From Struthio camelus (Eukaryota > Chordata > Aves > Struthioniformes > Struthionidae): a stretch of DNA of 64,000 nt. The notes under the pieces are model-generated. The model was not told the origin of the DNA. It did no database searches and saw only the letters and a list, made by a program, of their open reading frames with translations. The DNA lies in contig NC_090942.1 in the NCBI RefSeq assembly GCF_040807025.1, positions 78,039,987-78,103,986 on the forward strand, written 5' to 3'. How positions within the stretch are numbered: position 1 is the stretch's first letter; every line of letters starts with the position of its first letter. Made by a program: the position numbers and the translations under genes. Positions 11,242 through 25,349 of this stretch are shown here, in pieces.

Positions 11242-14200
11242 GCTGTCACGGCCGCTCCGCCGGCCTCCGCGGGCTCCTTGCCGTGCGGGTGCGTGCGCTC
11301 AGGGCGCGGGGGAAGGTGGCGGCGGCGGCAGCCCCACGCGTGCCGCGCCGCCGGCCTCGGCGCGCCGGGAAGTTACTTTGTTCGCAGAGTTGCCGCGGGC
11401 GGGCGGGCTGGGACCCCGCGGGCGCTGCGCCGGCCCTGCCGCCCCCCGCGGGCCGCTTCCAGGTGTCACCGGCGCCGCCAGCGAGCGCCCGGCGCTGGCG
11501 CCCCGAGGAGAGCCCGGGCGCTCCTTCGGCCGCAGCTTCCCGGCGCGCAGCAGGAGGAAGGGGTGAGGGACGTGGAAGAACTTCCCTTTGTCATAGGAGA
11601 GGGTTTCAGTGACCTTCCAAAGTTTTTTTTTTCCCGCCCCCTCCTCAGGAGGAAACAATCCAGTAAGTTTTTCAAAATTCATGCTGATTTTTATATACTC
11701 CATCACGCTGGTATTTGGTATCCAGTGCACACAGAGCGGTGGAACAGGAAAAAAAAAAAGATTTGGGAGGTTTAGGTAGTGATTTCATTGCTTTTAATGT
11801 GTTGCTTTCTTAAGAGCTGCGTTTTGGATGTTGCACTTCTAGACAGCTAGTATGGAAAGCATTTATATACATAGATGTATATATATGGGTAATATAAAAG
11901 ATAAAGACAGGAAGCACACACAAACCGGACAGATTTTAAACATTCGGTTCCGTTTGGGAAAAGATCAGTAGTTGAAGATTTCTCCTTTCGCAGTCTGCGT
12001 CTTGACAGTGTCATAAGTAAGAGATCTGCCGATACTCTATAATATTAATAGACATTTCAACTTCAGTTAATTCTAAATTAATTTAATGAGTAATCTAGAC
12101 TGTAGTATAAAAGAGCTTTTGATATTCTGGAGAAATTGATCACTAGGCAAGATTATTAAACTTTGTGGTTGGCTCCTGATGAGGTGAACTCTCAATCATT
12201 CAAAAGAATAGCAGTAGATAAAATAATAATACAGGACTGCATCTTAAATGTGCATATCCAAAATTTGACTACCGTAAAAAGACTCTCTTTTGCGAAGAGT
12301 AGTTAAGGAGTCATTATATGATGGTAGTCTGTGTTGTGTTCATACATAATAAACTGTTTCTTGATGCCAGGCACTGTAATTTGTCTGGCAGTGCACTGTA
12401 CAAATAGGATTTTTTCAATTTGTATTTTACATATGAACTTTTTTTGAAATTATTAAATGCAAAGGCTGGGCCATGTATGTTACATACATAAATTGACTCA
12501 TGTTAATTATTAGCCATGGAATTTTAATGGTATATTTAAACAGTTTTGGCTTTGCTCTTCCAGTTTATTTCATTGTCTTCAGGCTATCTGAGAAGGAAGA
12601 ATCTTAGAATTTCTCTTTGCTTCTGAGCATATGTCAGCATATCCCTCTTTCTTTTTTCTCTCTGCTCTCCTTTGGTTTAATTTAAAGCAAAATAACCACT
12701 GAAAATACCTGTACACGTTCACATGAATAAAAATGCCAGTTTTAAAGATACATAAATGTTCTTGGTAGACTAGAGCAAACCCATCCTGCCCTGTGTGAAT
12801 ACCTTCTATTGAACTGATATTTGTAAGATACTTGTTTTGGTATTAGTTTCGGATGCTAAACAACAAACATGAGAGAACACAAAGATAAAGCTGACACTCT
12901 GATCTCTGTTAAACAGGTCGTGGTTTTTATTTAATGCTGTGCGCTCATTACAGGAACTGTCAGCAGGAATATAAAGGAGCCTTGAGTTCTGATTTGCCAT
13001 ACATAGCCTATTCTGACAGTGATGTTTCTGCTTCTTGAGCTAATGATTCGTAGCATATAGGGCTGTTTGTGATCATGTTTATTTAGTTGAATTTATTATA
13101 AAGAATTAGAAAAATTGTCTGGATTATGTCCTATTAGGAACTGACCAGATCTGCTTTCTCAGGTGCAGTCCTCCTCAGCTGAAGAGTAACGAGGAGGGGG
13201 GCCCTGCTTTATTTTAGTAGAACATGTAGAGGTGCATGAAGAGGTTACTATTTTCTAAGTCAGCTAGAGTTTTGCCACTGAATTACAAGGAAGCAGACTC
13301 AAATCCCATGAAACCAGGTAACTGCTTAGTCAATTGTCCAAGCAGTTTCTTTTTCCAGACATTAGGAAACAATAACAAATAGTGAATGAAACCAGTGAGT
13401 TTGTAATTGAAAGTTTTAATGTTTTGCACATAAACCAATTTTCATCTCAAATGGTTAATAAACATAGTAAAAAGAAATCAGTGCCGTCCCTTTGATCCTT
13501 ACTGAACCTTGTTTTGAAGAACAGGTGGACCAAATTAAGGATGCGTGCGTAACGTAATTTGAGGGATGAGCCACTGCGCAAGTTCTGTTACATTAAGATA
13601 TATTAGACTGTTACGATGTGTATTTTAAGGTCTCAGAAGAAGATTAAGTATAGAGCTGGCAACTTTAATTGACATGTTCTGGACTGTACACCAAGTTAGA
13701 TTCTGTGATCATTGTCCATGGGTGAAATAGGGTCTTTTGTCAGAGTATGTGAAAGTCAAGTGGTCTCCAATTGTGATTTCTAACTGTAATACATGTTCTA
13801 GGTTATGTTTCAAAATATAAGCAAGGTTAGTAATGTAAGAGGTTTCTTTAAAATCACTTGACTGTTGTCCTTTGACTTCGTCTTAGAATGTTATCCTTTG
13901 AGCCTGATGTTATTGTAAGTGAAAAAAATACATGTGAATGTACTGCTTGGGCAAGGTTGCAGAATGACAAGTGTAAGAGATATTGCAAAAAGGAGCAAAA
14001 CTATTATGGTAATGGCTACTCACCTGCTACTGCAGTGACCACCTCTAGAGCATAAAATAGTTTGTTCTTTGCGTCTGCTCACTGCTTGACCTCATTGTTG
14101 ACGCTGTCAACAAGTGTGCCACTTTTGCTGTATTTGATATGACAGTGGGAATTATGTTAGGATTAACAAGTAACTATCACCGTTTATGTGTAGTAACTTA

Positions 14201-15054
14201 GAGTCACAACTGATTAGGGATTCATTACACTAACCTAAGTACAAAATGCTTAACGTTACTCCATTCAGTCACTGCATAAATAGCCAAAATCCCAGTTTTC
14301 CACTGTGGGAGCAAAATTGGGTCTGTAATGTCATTTAAGCATACTGTATTGTATATTACTATTGAGAGCCATACTCATATTGCTGTAAAAAAGATTAGTT
14401 AGCTTTTTCAGATATCTGTTTTCAAAGGTATGTGTAATACATTTCAATTTGAAATATTTGCTCTAACTTGTTACAGAGTTTTAGTTTATACATTTCTGCT
14501 AATAACAAATTTACTACATATGGCATGTATATCTTTTTTCAAAGCTATTTTTTATGCAGAATGCCTTCCTGACCTTTTAAATTCAGTTCCTCTGCCATAC
14601 AGCCAATCCAATTTCCCTTATGGCGGATGAAGGTCTTGCCATTCAACCAAAGACTGAAGCCAGCAGAGCAGCCGTAGAAGCAGTATGAGGAGGAGATGAT
14701 GGTTACTGATATTTTTGACTGTTTTTTCTCTGCCTTTTCCTAATTGGCTGTTTTGCTCCGGCTCCCTCTTTGCCAGCTCTCTCAGTCGCTTCGCTTTGCT
14801 TAATATGCTCTATACCTCAAACATTCTGCATGCCACTTTCTTTCTTGCTGTCTTTTTCCTCCACTAACCTGCTGTATCATATCCCATCTTCTCTCTGCTC
14901 TTGTCTTTTGTGGAGCTAATCCCGCTTAACTGTTCCTTCTCTGCAAAAAAAAGGAAAAAAAAAAGGGAAGGAACATAATGTTCTGCCATTGCAGCAGTCG
15001 TTCCTCTGTGCTGCTGAATTATTTTTCTCGTGTATCCTTTGTTTGGTTTATGTA

Positions 15055-15178
15055 GGCTGTAAGCTCTTTGGGGCAGATACTCTTTGTTACTCTGTGATTG
15101 TACAGTGCCTAGCATAATTTGCTCCTAGATCTCAGTTGGTCTGTGGGCTTTCATAATAAAAATAATAAATAATAATAC
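15055..15178 (+). repeat. degenerate LINE/SINE 3'-end relic with AATAAT tail
   Basis: The series GTAAGCTCTTTGGGGCAGA, then TTGTACAGTGCCTAGCATAAT, then a short (AATAAT) tail at 15155-15177 is the familiar 3' end shared by ancient amniote L2-like LINEs and SINEs that borrowed that end. No 5' body is recognisable. The family name is not certain from sight. Confidence 0.5.
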
Positions 15179-17157
15179 CAATTTTGATTTCATGGGACGG
15201 CTTCACTTCTGGTTTTTGGTAGTAAACGAAAAAAATTCTTACTTAGAGCTTATCTTCAGTCTACTGCTGTTCTAAGGTGTATCTCAGTTGTGCCCCTCAA
15301 CAAATGTACTGATGCAGAGGGGAGAGGATGAATTAAAACTCAGCTACTGCCAATATTTAGCAATATAGTACCTTGAAAAAGAATTGAAATTAAAAATGAC
15401 AGTTTAAACAGTTTCTAGTGGAAAATTTGGATTTGGAAACGCTCCCTAAAAAATTATTCTGGTTTCACCAAGTTGATCAAGTAAAGGATGAGGGAAAAGA
15501 AAATCCAAAAATGTATAGTGGTTTCCTTTGAATACTTTGATATTTTCTTCCTCAATATTTGTTCGTTTTGATTTCCCTTTACTTTTCACCCACTTAAAAG
15601 ATGCTAAAGCAAAGCTAAACAGTTAGGTCAAATAAAAAATTGTATTCAGCCCAAATAAATTTTCAAAAGAGTTTTTCAAAACTCAGGGGACAAACAGGGG
15701 ACTTAAGAGTGCAAAGAGCTCTGAACACAGCAGTTCAGTGGCAGCCAGTCCGGTCACTGAGCAACCAACTGATCATCTCCTTACAGTGCAGTCTGAGCAG
15801 TGCTTTGCTGTGTGATAGCTTCCACCCGCGCTGGCCTGGCTGGCATGGAGTAACGTGAGTGCGTTATCTCCATGTAGTCATTGTCCCGGATCTTATTTCA
15901 TTTCCGAGTAGCCTCTCTAGCTTCAGGGAGAGCGATGATTTGAAGTGTCCCTGTGTGAGAAGGGCACTGTAGGGCTGGATCCTACTGAAGAACAAAGCAA
16001 CAGCTGTCCATGTGAGGTCTGGAGAGCATCCAGAGATGTTTAACTTGAATTGGCCGCTCCTCAGGGCTGTGTATCTGGGACTTCTCCCTTATTATCTTCC
16101 CTCTCTCTCTTTCTTGGAAGGAGAGGGTGTTTAGTTGCTTCTGTCTCCCTTTCCTGTGAGCCTTGTAGGGGGCATCTGTGTGGGCATGACTTTGTGGATA
16201 GGAGGAGTGGGTGACCGCAAAACTTCTTGGCGTGTTTTTTTCCTTATCAGTCCTGGGAAGGTTACCTGGAATAAAAACAGGGCAAACCCACCGGCTTGCT
16301 CCCTCAGTGTTAATGGGATGACATGAAGGATTCCAACGGCGACAAATGTAGCTAAATAATTGAAAGGTGGAAACAACAAAATTTATAGGACAGTATCATT
16401 AATTTTCAGAGTTTTGTGTCTTAAGAGAAAAAATACAACTGTTAAAAGATTTACTCCATCCGTTCTATAACTGAACTTCAGTCCTTAATGAAAAATGATA
16501 TACTGATCTCAACAGTAATATCACTATAGCTATATTTAAATTTAAGCTGTATTCGACTTTCCACCTGTTATGTATACTTGTGAGCTTGTACTTTGGCATT
16601 TCATTCATCTTGAACTGCAGGAATAGATTGGCCAGTTTTATTTTCCTGTTTGTGTGTATTAACATAGAGATCAGCAACCTTTCAAGAGTGTTGAGATTGT
16701 AAAGTTAGATTTCTTCCTGAAATCAGAGGAGAATATTGGCGATGGAAACTCAGCCAAGGCTGAGAGACGCTGCTTCACAAGCAGGGAAGACTCTGTGAAC
16801 TGCTTTATCGGTAGTAACTTGCCTATGTATGAAGCAACAGTTCCCAGCTCCTGCTAAACTTGGAATGTGGGAGTTGCTGCCTCTCCGGCTGTGTGTTCCA
16901 GTTGTGCTGTGCCCCTTTCACATCTGCTCCCAGCCACGCCTCGACCTGTGCTGTGCTTTGCCGATCACTACGTTTACTCTGCTGGTGACCAACTCTGATT
17001 TTGAATCCTTACATGAAGACTGACAGAACTGACTACTAAAATAATCCTCTGCTCAGTGTTAGGCTTTTGTCACATTCTGATATAATTTTGGTATCAGAGC
17101 AAACAGGCTAAACGATGTGGGATGTATTCTGCTCTCAGATATTCATGAACAACAAAA

Positions 17158-17262
17158 TGGGCCAAATTCTGTGCGTTTATACACAATTCCAGTCGAAATC
17201 AGTTTGGATTACTTCTGTGGCTAAAAGGCAAGTGGGATTTGACTCAGTGAGGGTTGTACAGA
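17158..17262. repeat. degenerate foldback repeat relic (one arm)
   Basis: GGGCCAAATTCTGTGC at 17159-17174 and a CAGTCGAAATCAGTTTGGATTAC segment just beyond resemble an ancient palindromic amniote repeat built of GGGCCAAATTCTG arms around a CTGAAGTCAATGG core. The second arm is not preserved. Identification is by eye and the family name is unknown to me. Confidence 0.4.
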
Positions 17263-20200
17263 TGAAGCCTGGGAAATAAGTATTTGGCCTGTTGTCACAA
17301 AAGCTGAAAAAAAGGAACAAAAGTCTTTGGTTAGAAATTTAAACCAAACCTTGGTTTCTTAAACATACAGTGCTTCAGTCCTTATATATTCATTTTCTAA
17401 GGAAATAATATTTCATTTTAAAAGATTCAAGAGATTAATCAAATGGCAGGCCCAAATTGCAGACTGAGATACACGATCAGATCACCACAACTCTAATTTA
17501 TTCCTATTGGAATGTCTATTTTTAGTGATTTTTCCACATAACCTGTATTTTTAGCTATTTTTCCATAGAATGAGTATTATCATTCTGGGACTTGTAATTT
17601 TTCTTGTATAAATGTATACCCGTGATTTGCAGTAACGTAACAGATTTTGAAGTGCTGCCAGAGATGAAAGCAAATTCAAATTTTAGAGTGAGGAATGAGT
17701 TTTGTGGCTTTCAGATATTTATTTAAAATTTCCTTCCCTAGAGGTAGTTGCTTAGATAGATTAGCTACCTCTGCAGGTATTTGGGGATAAATACAGGTAA
17801 TATTGAACCAAAACAGTATATTTTGGAGGGAAGAGACTTGGTTTTACCTGAGAAAAATGTATCCATTTAAATATTTTATCCAAATACAATGTTTTATACA
17901 TTTAGGCAAGATCGTATGTAGGATTACAATAAAGCATTTAGCCTTGAAAAATGCTCCGTCTGTTTGTGCATCTTAAAGTATTACAGTATTCGAATCTAAA
18001 AATATATTGGTTATACAGTAAAATGGAAATTTAAGGTGAAAACAAATATTGTTGTGTATATTTTTTAAGCTGAGTAAATGAACAGTTATTTGTATAGATG
18101 AGGACTTGATTTAGAAAATGATACTATCTGATAATTCAAAGTAAAATTATGTGTCCGTAAAGAGAAGATTCAGTTACTGTAGTTTTGAGAAACTAGGTAG
18201 GGAAAATAGAAAAAGTAACTTAAAATCATACAATCATAATCCAAAATGAGACTAGCTAGGAAGGTTTCTAAGTGGTAACTGCTTTAAGTCAATATTGAAT
18301 TAGATTTCATAGGCAAATTATTATAATTTTAGTGTTTTCACAATTCGTTCATCCGTCTCTCTTTCTGGATGTCTGGTCAGAGCTTTGGCATATAATAGGT
18401 AAAATATATCTGTTGAGGAAACTCCACAGAAAATGTAAGGGCGTAGTTTTAAAAGGCAGCTTATTTATCTCATTTCCCTTCTATACTACTTGCCATGTCT
18501 GTATAAGCTTTTTATGACAGCTTAAGCCAACAAGTATGTTAGTGTTCTTTATAAATAAAGTAACAAGAGAAACATACATAATACCTATGTTTGGGAGCAA
18601 TGGAGGAAAACAGATTTGAAGAAAAAATTAATTTCAGCGAAGAATTTTGTCATACCATGTATGACAGGTCGTTAGAATCAGCAAGGGAGAACAATGATGT
18701 ATGTTTTACCATGATGAGAAATAGCTTAGGGGATTTTGTTGTTTTCTAGTGTGGGTTAAGGTAATTATAATTGCAGAGAAATAAGAGGTCTTATTTAAGT
18801 CACTAATTTTTTTCACATTACAAAACAGACCTTGCTCGGTACCCTGTACATCTGCACTAGCAAATATGTTATATGTACAATGAGGCACTGAAGTGTTCAT
18901 TGATAGGTGAAATAGAAGTTCCTAAACAGAAGAGGATAGATCCTATATTCTTCTCGTTGAGGTGAGTAGGATTTTGAGGCATACAAATAACGCAGAATTG
19001 CGCCCTCTGTTTTTTGTAAATGAACATGAATAGCTCTGACTTTTACAGAAAAGATAGGGCCATAGCATTGAATATTGTTTAACTGATAAAGGTTAGCAAA
19101 ATCAGATTCATTAGCACAAAAGACCATCTCAGACATGTATGTTTTAAAAAGACCCTCCAAAGGGTCCCCTTAATAAATCATGGGGATGATATGACTCCTT
19201 TAAGCAGAATGACTAAGGAGAGCTGAAACTGAGTAACAGGATGCTTAAGATCTCTGTCAATTAAAAATACACCTGAAACAAAGGTTTTTGAAAAGGAGGC
19301 TTTATAGCATAGTGAAGCATATGTGCTCTTGCTACCAGATGAGAACTGTGAAATGCACGGTGAGAGCTACTGTAAGGAGGCATTTGTAAAGGATTTATTC
19401 AGATTTTTGACCTTAAAACAACTTGACAAACTTGTATAGCAATATAGCTACATGTTGTGCCCTGAGAAGCAGATGGTGCAATATATTTTGCCATCTCACG
19501 GTGCTCACTGAATGAATTGGTGACTGCATTCCAGTTTTTGGTGGAGATAAATCAGCATTACAAAACTCACCCTAATTTGTACATTTATTTGCTGCTTAAA
19601 AACAAAGATTTCTTAGAATGTGTGGGTATGGAGTTGGAGCTGCCCTTCAGTAATGGTTTCTCTAGATTAGGTCTGAGACACAAAGGCAGCCCAGGGAAAT
19701 ATGCCAGATCTAACGTCTGTGCCAGGCCCTCTGTGTGTGCTAAGTCTGTTCTGTGGATAGAGGACTTCAGGCTTGAAGGCTGTCACCCTGGCACATTTCA
19801 CCAGAGCTAAACTGACATTTAGAAAAACTAACAATCTCAAATGCCGTACTGCTTCTGTAGCTTAAGTAGGGTTCAGTTTCCAAGCAGGATTTTGTAGATC
19901 ATTAAATTCATAATGTTGAACTCCGGGAAATTTGTAAGGGTGATAAACACCTTAAATGACACCACAGATTATAATTCAGATATCCTCAAGGAGTCTGTTG
20001 GGGTTTTTTTATCACTCTTTTTTAATTCCCATTGACACTAATTGCAGGTACATAAAGCATTTGCTTTGGCAAAAGTCGGTTTATAAGTGCATACTGCAGT
20101 GCTATACACTGTAGTTTTATTTATTTATTTTTTAAAATGTAATTGGAAATTTTCTGTCTATGACAAATCGTATTCCTTTAGAAAGCCTAATGATTTTATC

Positions 20201-21092
20201 AGTAGAAGTGTGCACAGTTGACCTTAATATCTACAAGTGTCTCGATGACATTTGATTATGCTGTCTTCCACTTAAAGTCCGCAAGTATGTTAAGAGCATT
20301 CAGATGCCTCACTGTCAAGTGAATCCAGAGCAGTCTGCTATGGAAAGACTTGGTGGATGTGGTTTGCCAGGATTTGCATTCTGTTTTTTTCAGAAAATGA
20401 AGAGGAGGAAGAGGAGAGTGTATCTCTTTGGAAAAGTTTCAGCTGCAGAATGATTTGCCTGGCTCATCCATTCCCACAGAATATTGCCTTTTTAGGATTA
20501 TTTCAGTGTTCATTTCCTGATGGCAGAACTGAAGATAGCAAACTAATTCTATTGATTGGTTTCTAGCTGGAGTATGTGAAACATATTTTAGACAGCAAAA
20601 ACCCATTAGAGTTTTCAGCCTATTTCTCACAGCAAGTAATTGCTTTACTGGTTCCAGTATATTCCCTTATTGCTAGACAGTCCATAACACCCTTTTTGGG
20701 GTGGGTTTAAAACAAAAAAGTAGTTTATTTGTGATAATGAAGTTACACCAGAGGTTATGGGAATGTTACTAGGACAATTGGGACCATTCCTGCAGAAGAC
20801 AATATCTTTTTTGTTTGTTTAAATAAAGGATCTACTTCCCCATATAAAGGATGCGCTGACAGTTCACGAAGAGCAGTTTCTTCTCAGTATAGGGGAAGAC
20901 CTGAACTCCTGACCAAGCTCTGGGAAGGGTTTCTTGTTAACAGTGTCCATGGTTTGCACAGCAAGTGAATGTATGACTATGTCATTTGTAACAAACTCTC
21001 ACACACTTCTTTAAAGTATTTTACTGCTGCTGTGTCACTGGCTTTCCCTGAAAAAATAGGGCTTTGATGATTAGTAGCTGCATGAAAACACC

Positions 21093-21112
21093 TTTTTTTT
21101 TTTTTTTTTTTT
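21093..21112. repeat. poly(T) tract
   Basis: Run of 20 T residues followed by an AT-rich stretch; no associated retroposon body recognised. Confidence 0.8.
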
Positions 21113-21949
21113 ACTATTACATTTCATTTCTCCATTGCATCCCCAAATCCCAGCTCATCAGACTCTGTGAAAACTCGCATCTTTTCTGTAGCTACGTCTT
21201 TGCCACTGATCTGGTACCAACCTCCTCTTCTTTCCTTGTTATCTCACAGTTATTTGTGCAACTGTTTCTCTTCAGCTCTTGCCATGGTGTTCTCTAGCCG
21301 TGTTAAGCTTCTTGCCCTCACAGTTTTTCCATAACCTTGCAAAGGTCATTGCTTACCAGATGTCTCCTTCGCAGTTTTCTCTCTTAATTTGTAACTTCTT
21401 TGTGATATTTATTATATTATGATCATTATCATCATTATTTTGTCTTGATTTTAACTGTTATTTCAGGTGACATCTGCTTGAGCAATGGTGTTTTCAAGTC
21501 TAGATGCTTATTTTCTTTTGCTAGAGTAGTTGTTAAAAGTTCTCAGTGTTGCTTTTAGGCTTGAGACAGAGTCGATGACGGAGGGAATAATGGAGATGAT
21601 GGAGTAAGATATGGTGAAAGATAATGGGCAAGGGAGTGAACTGAAGGATGAACAGAAAGGAGCAGAATCTGGAAGCAAGGAATTAAGATTAAAGTAAAAT
21701 GTTGACTTGCAATGGAAAAAAACCCCGATGCATACAAAGGCTGGAGAATTCATGTAAAATGGAAGGAAATAATTATGGCAGCTGTACAAGGAGGCTTTGA
21801 GATAAAATTAAGTAAGGGAAATTTCACCCTGAAAAAGTCAGGAAATCTTCATACAATGATTTATTTGAGGAATTAAATATTTGCCTGGGTTCAAGTATCT
21901 GCCTAGTCCAGTAATTCTGGAGGAGAGATGGCATAATCCAAATACGTTA

Positions 21950-22021
21950 TGGCCTGATCCAAAGCCTGCTGAAGACATTGGAACAGTGACTATTTTATAC
22001 AGTGAACTTTGGATCAGGGCT
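21950..22021. repeat. foldback (palindromic) repeat relic
   Basis: The arm GGCCTGATCCAAAG at 21951-21964 is matched by CTTTGGATCAGGGC at 22007-22020, complementary at 13 of 14 positions. The core near 21968-21981 (CTGAAGACATTGGA) resembles the CTGAAGTCAATGG core of a known class of short palindromic amniote repeats. There is no coding capacity; it is probably the relic of a non-autonomous DNA element. Confidence 0.65.
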
Positions 22022-25000
22022 CTGTGGACATTTGACGGAGAACATTCCTGACATCAGTAAGAAGATGGCTTAGCTGATTTAATAGCTTTTTTTTCAGTCT
22101 GTGATTCTAACAGCCAGGTTTGTGATATTTATTTTAGTATTCATGTTCTTGCAGTCCTTTTTACATTTCTCTGTTTTTCCCTGGCAGACATCCCGCAGCT
22201 CCATAAGTCTGGGGGAAGAAGGTGGTTAGCATGTTGTTGCTGTGGGAATTTGAGTCTTAATGCTCTGTGTTGGTAATGTTGGGCATATAATTTTAAAACT
22301 TGCATGCTGTAGCAGCAAGTAATTATTTCCCTGCTGCATTTCACACTCTGGTTTGGGAAAGGAAGAATTTTCAGATTATTAAAAGAAAAATAAGTTACAA
22401 TTTTGGGAAGTATTGGAAAGGAAAACAGAAAGAGGAGAATAATGGGTGTCAGTCTGGTTATCAGTCAAGCTGGGAAGAGACAGCTTGTTCTGTCGAACAC
22501 CAAGAATGTCAGTAGTGAGCCAACCATTTATGCAGGAAGGCAACCCTAAACTGAAAGGTAAGGTTCAAAGACATCTGTGTATGTTTCTGAAATGAGCTTG
22601 AATAAAGCTCCCTATTGAATTATGCTTACTGATTATGCATGTTACAATATTCTGATTTTTGTCTAGCACGAGCTCTTTATGTGATTGCTGCTTATTCTAT
22701 TTTTATGGCAGGAGCTGGCTCTTTGTTTTCTTCTCCTGTCGCGGATGCTTTTTATGTGTCCAGGGTTGACATTGTGTGACTGTCATTTGGCAGAAGGCTC
22801 AGCAGTGCTGCAGCATCTTTTTTTTTTCTTACCTCAAGTGAGACATGTTGGCTTCCTGTTTCCCACATGTTTATATGTTGAACTTCTTGCTGAATGTCTG
22901 TGGCTGGCATCCTCACAGGCTGGCCTAATGCTGTGATTCACACACTCTCCCATGTGCAAGGAGAGATTCCCCACTTATAAGGACTCTTCAACACTAAATG
23001 GTACATCAGTGGCGTTACTTGCTGTGTTTTTTTTTCTGTTTGCAAACCAAGTGGAAAAATGGTTCTGAAAGGACTGTGAGTTAGTTTGTGTTGATAAGTA
23101 CTGTTTTCCACATGTCCAGAAAGAGGACGCAGAGCATGAACATGGATATTGGGGTGCCTGAATACATCTACTGTTTCTGCAGTAGGTTTGATGCATAACT
23201 TGAGAGAAGTCCTAAAACATAGGACCGAAACAGTAGGCTGACAGAAGTCGTGTTCTTCAGCTGTTGTGAGCTCTTCCAATGGGAGATTATAGGTCTTATT
23301 GGCACTGCCTTAAATCCTTGGTAGCTGCAGGTCAGTTGTGTGTAAAATGAGCATAATCCTTGAATTATAAAACACAGGCAATTGTTTTCAGGTAGTTTGA
23401 TGTCCCCATGTAGAGCTGTAGAATCACAAATTATTAATCATACTGTAGAATATTTCTAGAAGTCACCAGTTCTAATAGTTTCTTTCAAACAGAAGTAGGT
23501 TCACTTAGAACAGCTTGGCCTCTGTAAAATCTCTGACCTTGTTCATACAAACTTCTTTAAAAATGCATCATTTTATGCAGAAAGCTTCTCAGGGAGGGCT
23601 CCTCATATCTGCCATCTTAATTTCTTGTTTCCTAAATGCAGCAATTTGTACTTGATCCTTCTTACAAGTATCATGCCTCCCTTGTCTCCCCCTGCTCTAG
23701 CTCATTCCAGTGTGCTGCTTCATAGCCTCAACACAGCATCTGAGGGTGTTTAAAATCCAAAATTTTCTTCACTGTTATTCTAGCATTTCCTTACCAATCA
23801 CTTCTGGGGGAGGGCATGAAGGAATCTGCTCTTTTATTCTCAGATGGATTTTCCTGCAGGTTGTTGATGATAGCAAGTTGTCATCAATTTACAGCCATTC
23901 AGCAAGTAAAATGAGCTGAATCTCTCATTCTGGTTTTACAAGGGACAAGATTTCTCAAAACAAAAATACACCACCAGTTCTTGGAGCACTTAATATCTTT
24001 AGTAGTTAGGCAAGGACTGAAGCTCAGGTTTTTGAAAAAGCCTAGGTGCTTGACTCCTGCTAGAACTGAATTGGACCTGCATATCTATAAATAGCTTTAA
24101 AAATTTGTGTCACTATGAAGACCTTCCTCATCCATCACTCTTGGTACCGTCAGAGTGGCAGTAAGATACATCAGCAAGGTCACATAAAGAAACTTGCAGT
24201 CCTGCTTTCCAGAAACTGCACATATTCGGTGAATCGCTGCATTCTAGCATGGTTTTTGATTAAATATGTTACTTTTGAAACAGATTATTTATATTGGGCA
24301 GAAGAAAAGAGCACTTGCTAGCATGAAAGTAAATATTTAAGCTAGACAACTTTTAGAAGGGATGCAAAATTATACTGTAAAAATACCCACCCTTATTGCT
24401 TATAATCCGTTTTTTATTAAAACTGGAAGATAAAAGTAAAAATCACATTTAAATTACTTTCTGATGTTTCTAGGGGATACTCTTTGCACTGCAGTAGGTT
24501 TCACTTTCTCGCCCTGTTTGCAGTGCTGTCGTTCTAGACTTAAATAACCTTTGGGGAAATTTTTTTCCCAAACATTAAACCTGTATTGATTTCACTTTTT
24601 TTGTATTTAATAACATTTATCTGTGTGTTAGCCCTCAAATCACTTTTTGTCAGTGAATCCAGAATTTGGGGCGACTGCTGTCTGAGAGGAGGATGTCTGT
24701 GATGGGGAGAATCCCTCGTGTCTGTCTCGGGAGTTCCTTCAGTGATGTTACAAAACCAGGAGCAAGTACTGACATGTGCATGCAAGGCCAAATTTGCTCT
24801 GTTTCTTAGGATGTAGAGAAAAACCACTTGCAATACACCCCTTAATGAATGGCGCAGACTTTCTGAAGAATTGGTTTAACTGATTCTTTTGAACTAACTT
24901 ACATTTTAGTCATCTACAGATGGGTACTCTGTGTCAGGTTTGTTTGGTTTTTTTCCTTTGAAAGTCCATATCTATAAACATTCAGCAATGCAATCAGAGA

Positions 25001-25349
25001 AAAGAGAAAGTAAATGACTGTGTTGACAAAACATTATAATTTGACACACCATTCTGAAGAATGACTGCCTTATGTTTTAGATTTGTATTAAATGTTTGAA
25101 CTGTTTGAACTATTTGAACAAGTTGCCCTCAGTGTTCTTTTGCAAGTTTACTTCCCCTCCCACCTCCCACCCCTAACTCAAGTATATTCATCAAATTGCT
25201 GAGTTGGAAAGGTTTGTAATGAGTTCTTTGAGCTGTATGTCTTCCTCCCTCCCTATTCCCCCTTAATCTTCATCTGACATTAAATAAAGCAAATCCCAAA
25301 CAGATTAACTGTCAAACAGTTATGCTCCATATCTTCAATTTGCTTTTAG

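Larger units (their letters stand above)
9630..11580 (+). promoter_or_regulatory. MPPED1: CpG island, probable MPPED1 promoter
   Basis: G+C and CpG density rise abruptly at about 9.63 kb and fall again at about 11.58 kb, in contrast with the AT-rich flanks. The island holds many GC boxes (for example GGGGCGGGG near 10490), a 19-bp tandem array, G-rich runs and no TATA box at an evident start. It is the only CpG island upstream of the first MPPED1 coding exon, 14 kb away, so it is the natural candidate for the gene's promoter and non-coding first exon. Several long ORFs on both strands, including one from ATG 10084 in good context, are low-complexity Pro/Gly/Ala/Arg peptides expected from stop-poor GC-rich DNA. 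It could instead serve another transcript or be bidirectional. Confidence 0.75.
11581..25349 (+). other. MPPED1: presumed first intron of MPPED1
   Basis: AT-rich DNA with no recognised exon. It contains a LINE/SINE 3'-end relic at 15055-15178, foldback repeat relics at 17158-17262 and 21950-22021, a T20 run at 21093-21112 and a three-copy 9-bp repeat (TGTTTGAAC) at 25093-25119. Short ORFs within it show no family motifs. Calling this an intron depends on the CpG island being the gene's promoter. Confidence 0.5.

Noticed and set aside
23410-23580. Possible very old CR1 3'-end fragment (TAGAATC-like words and an AACAGCTTGGCC segment)
   Set aside because: Similarity by eye is too weak and patchy to support.
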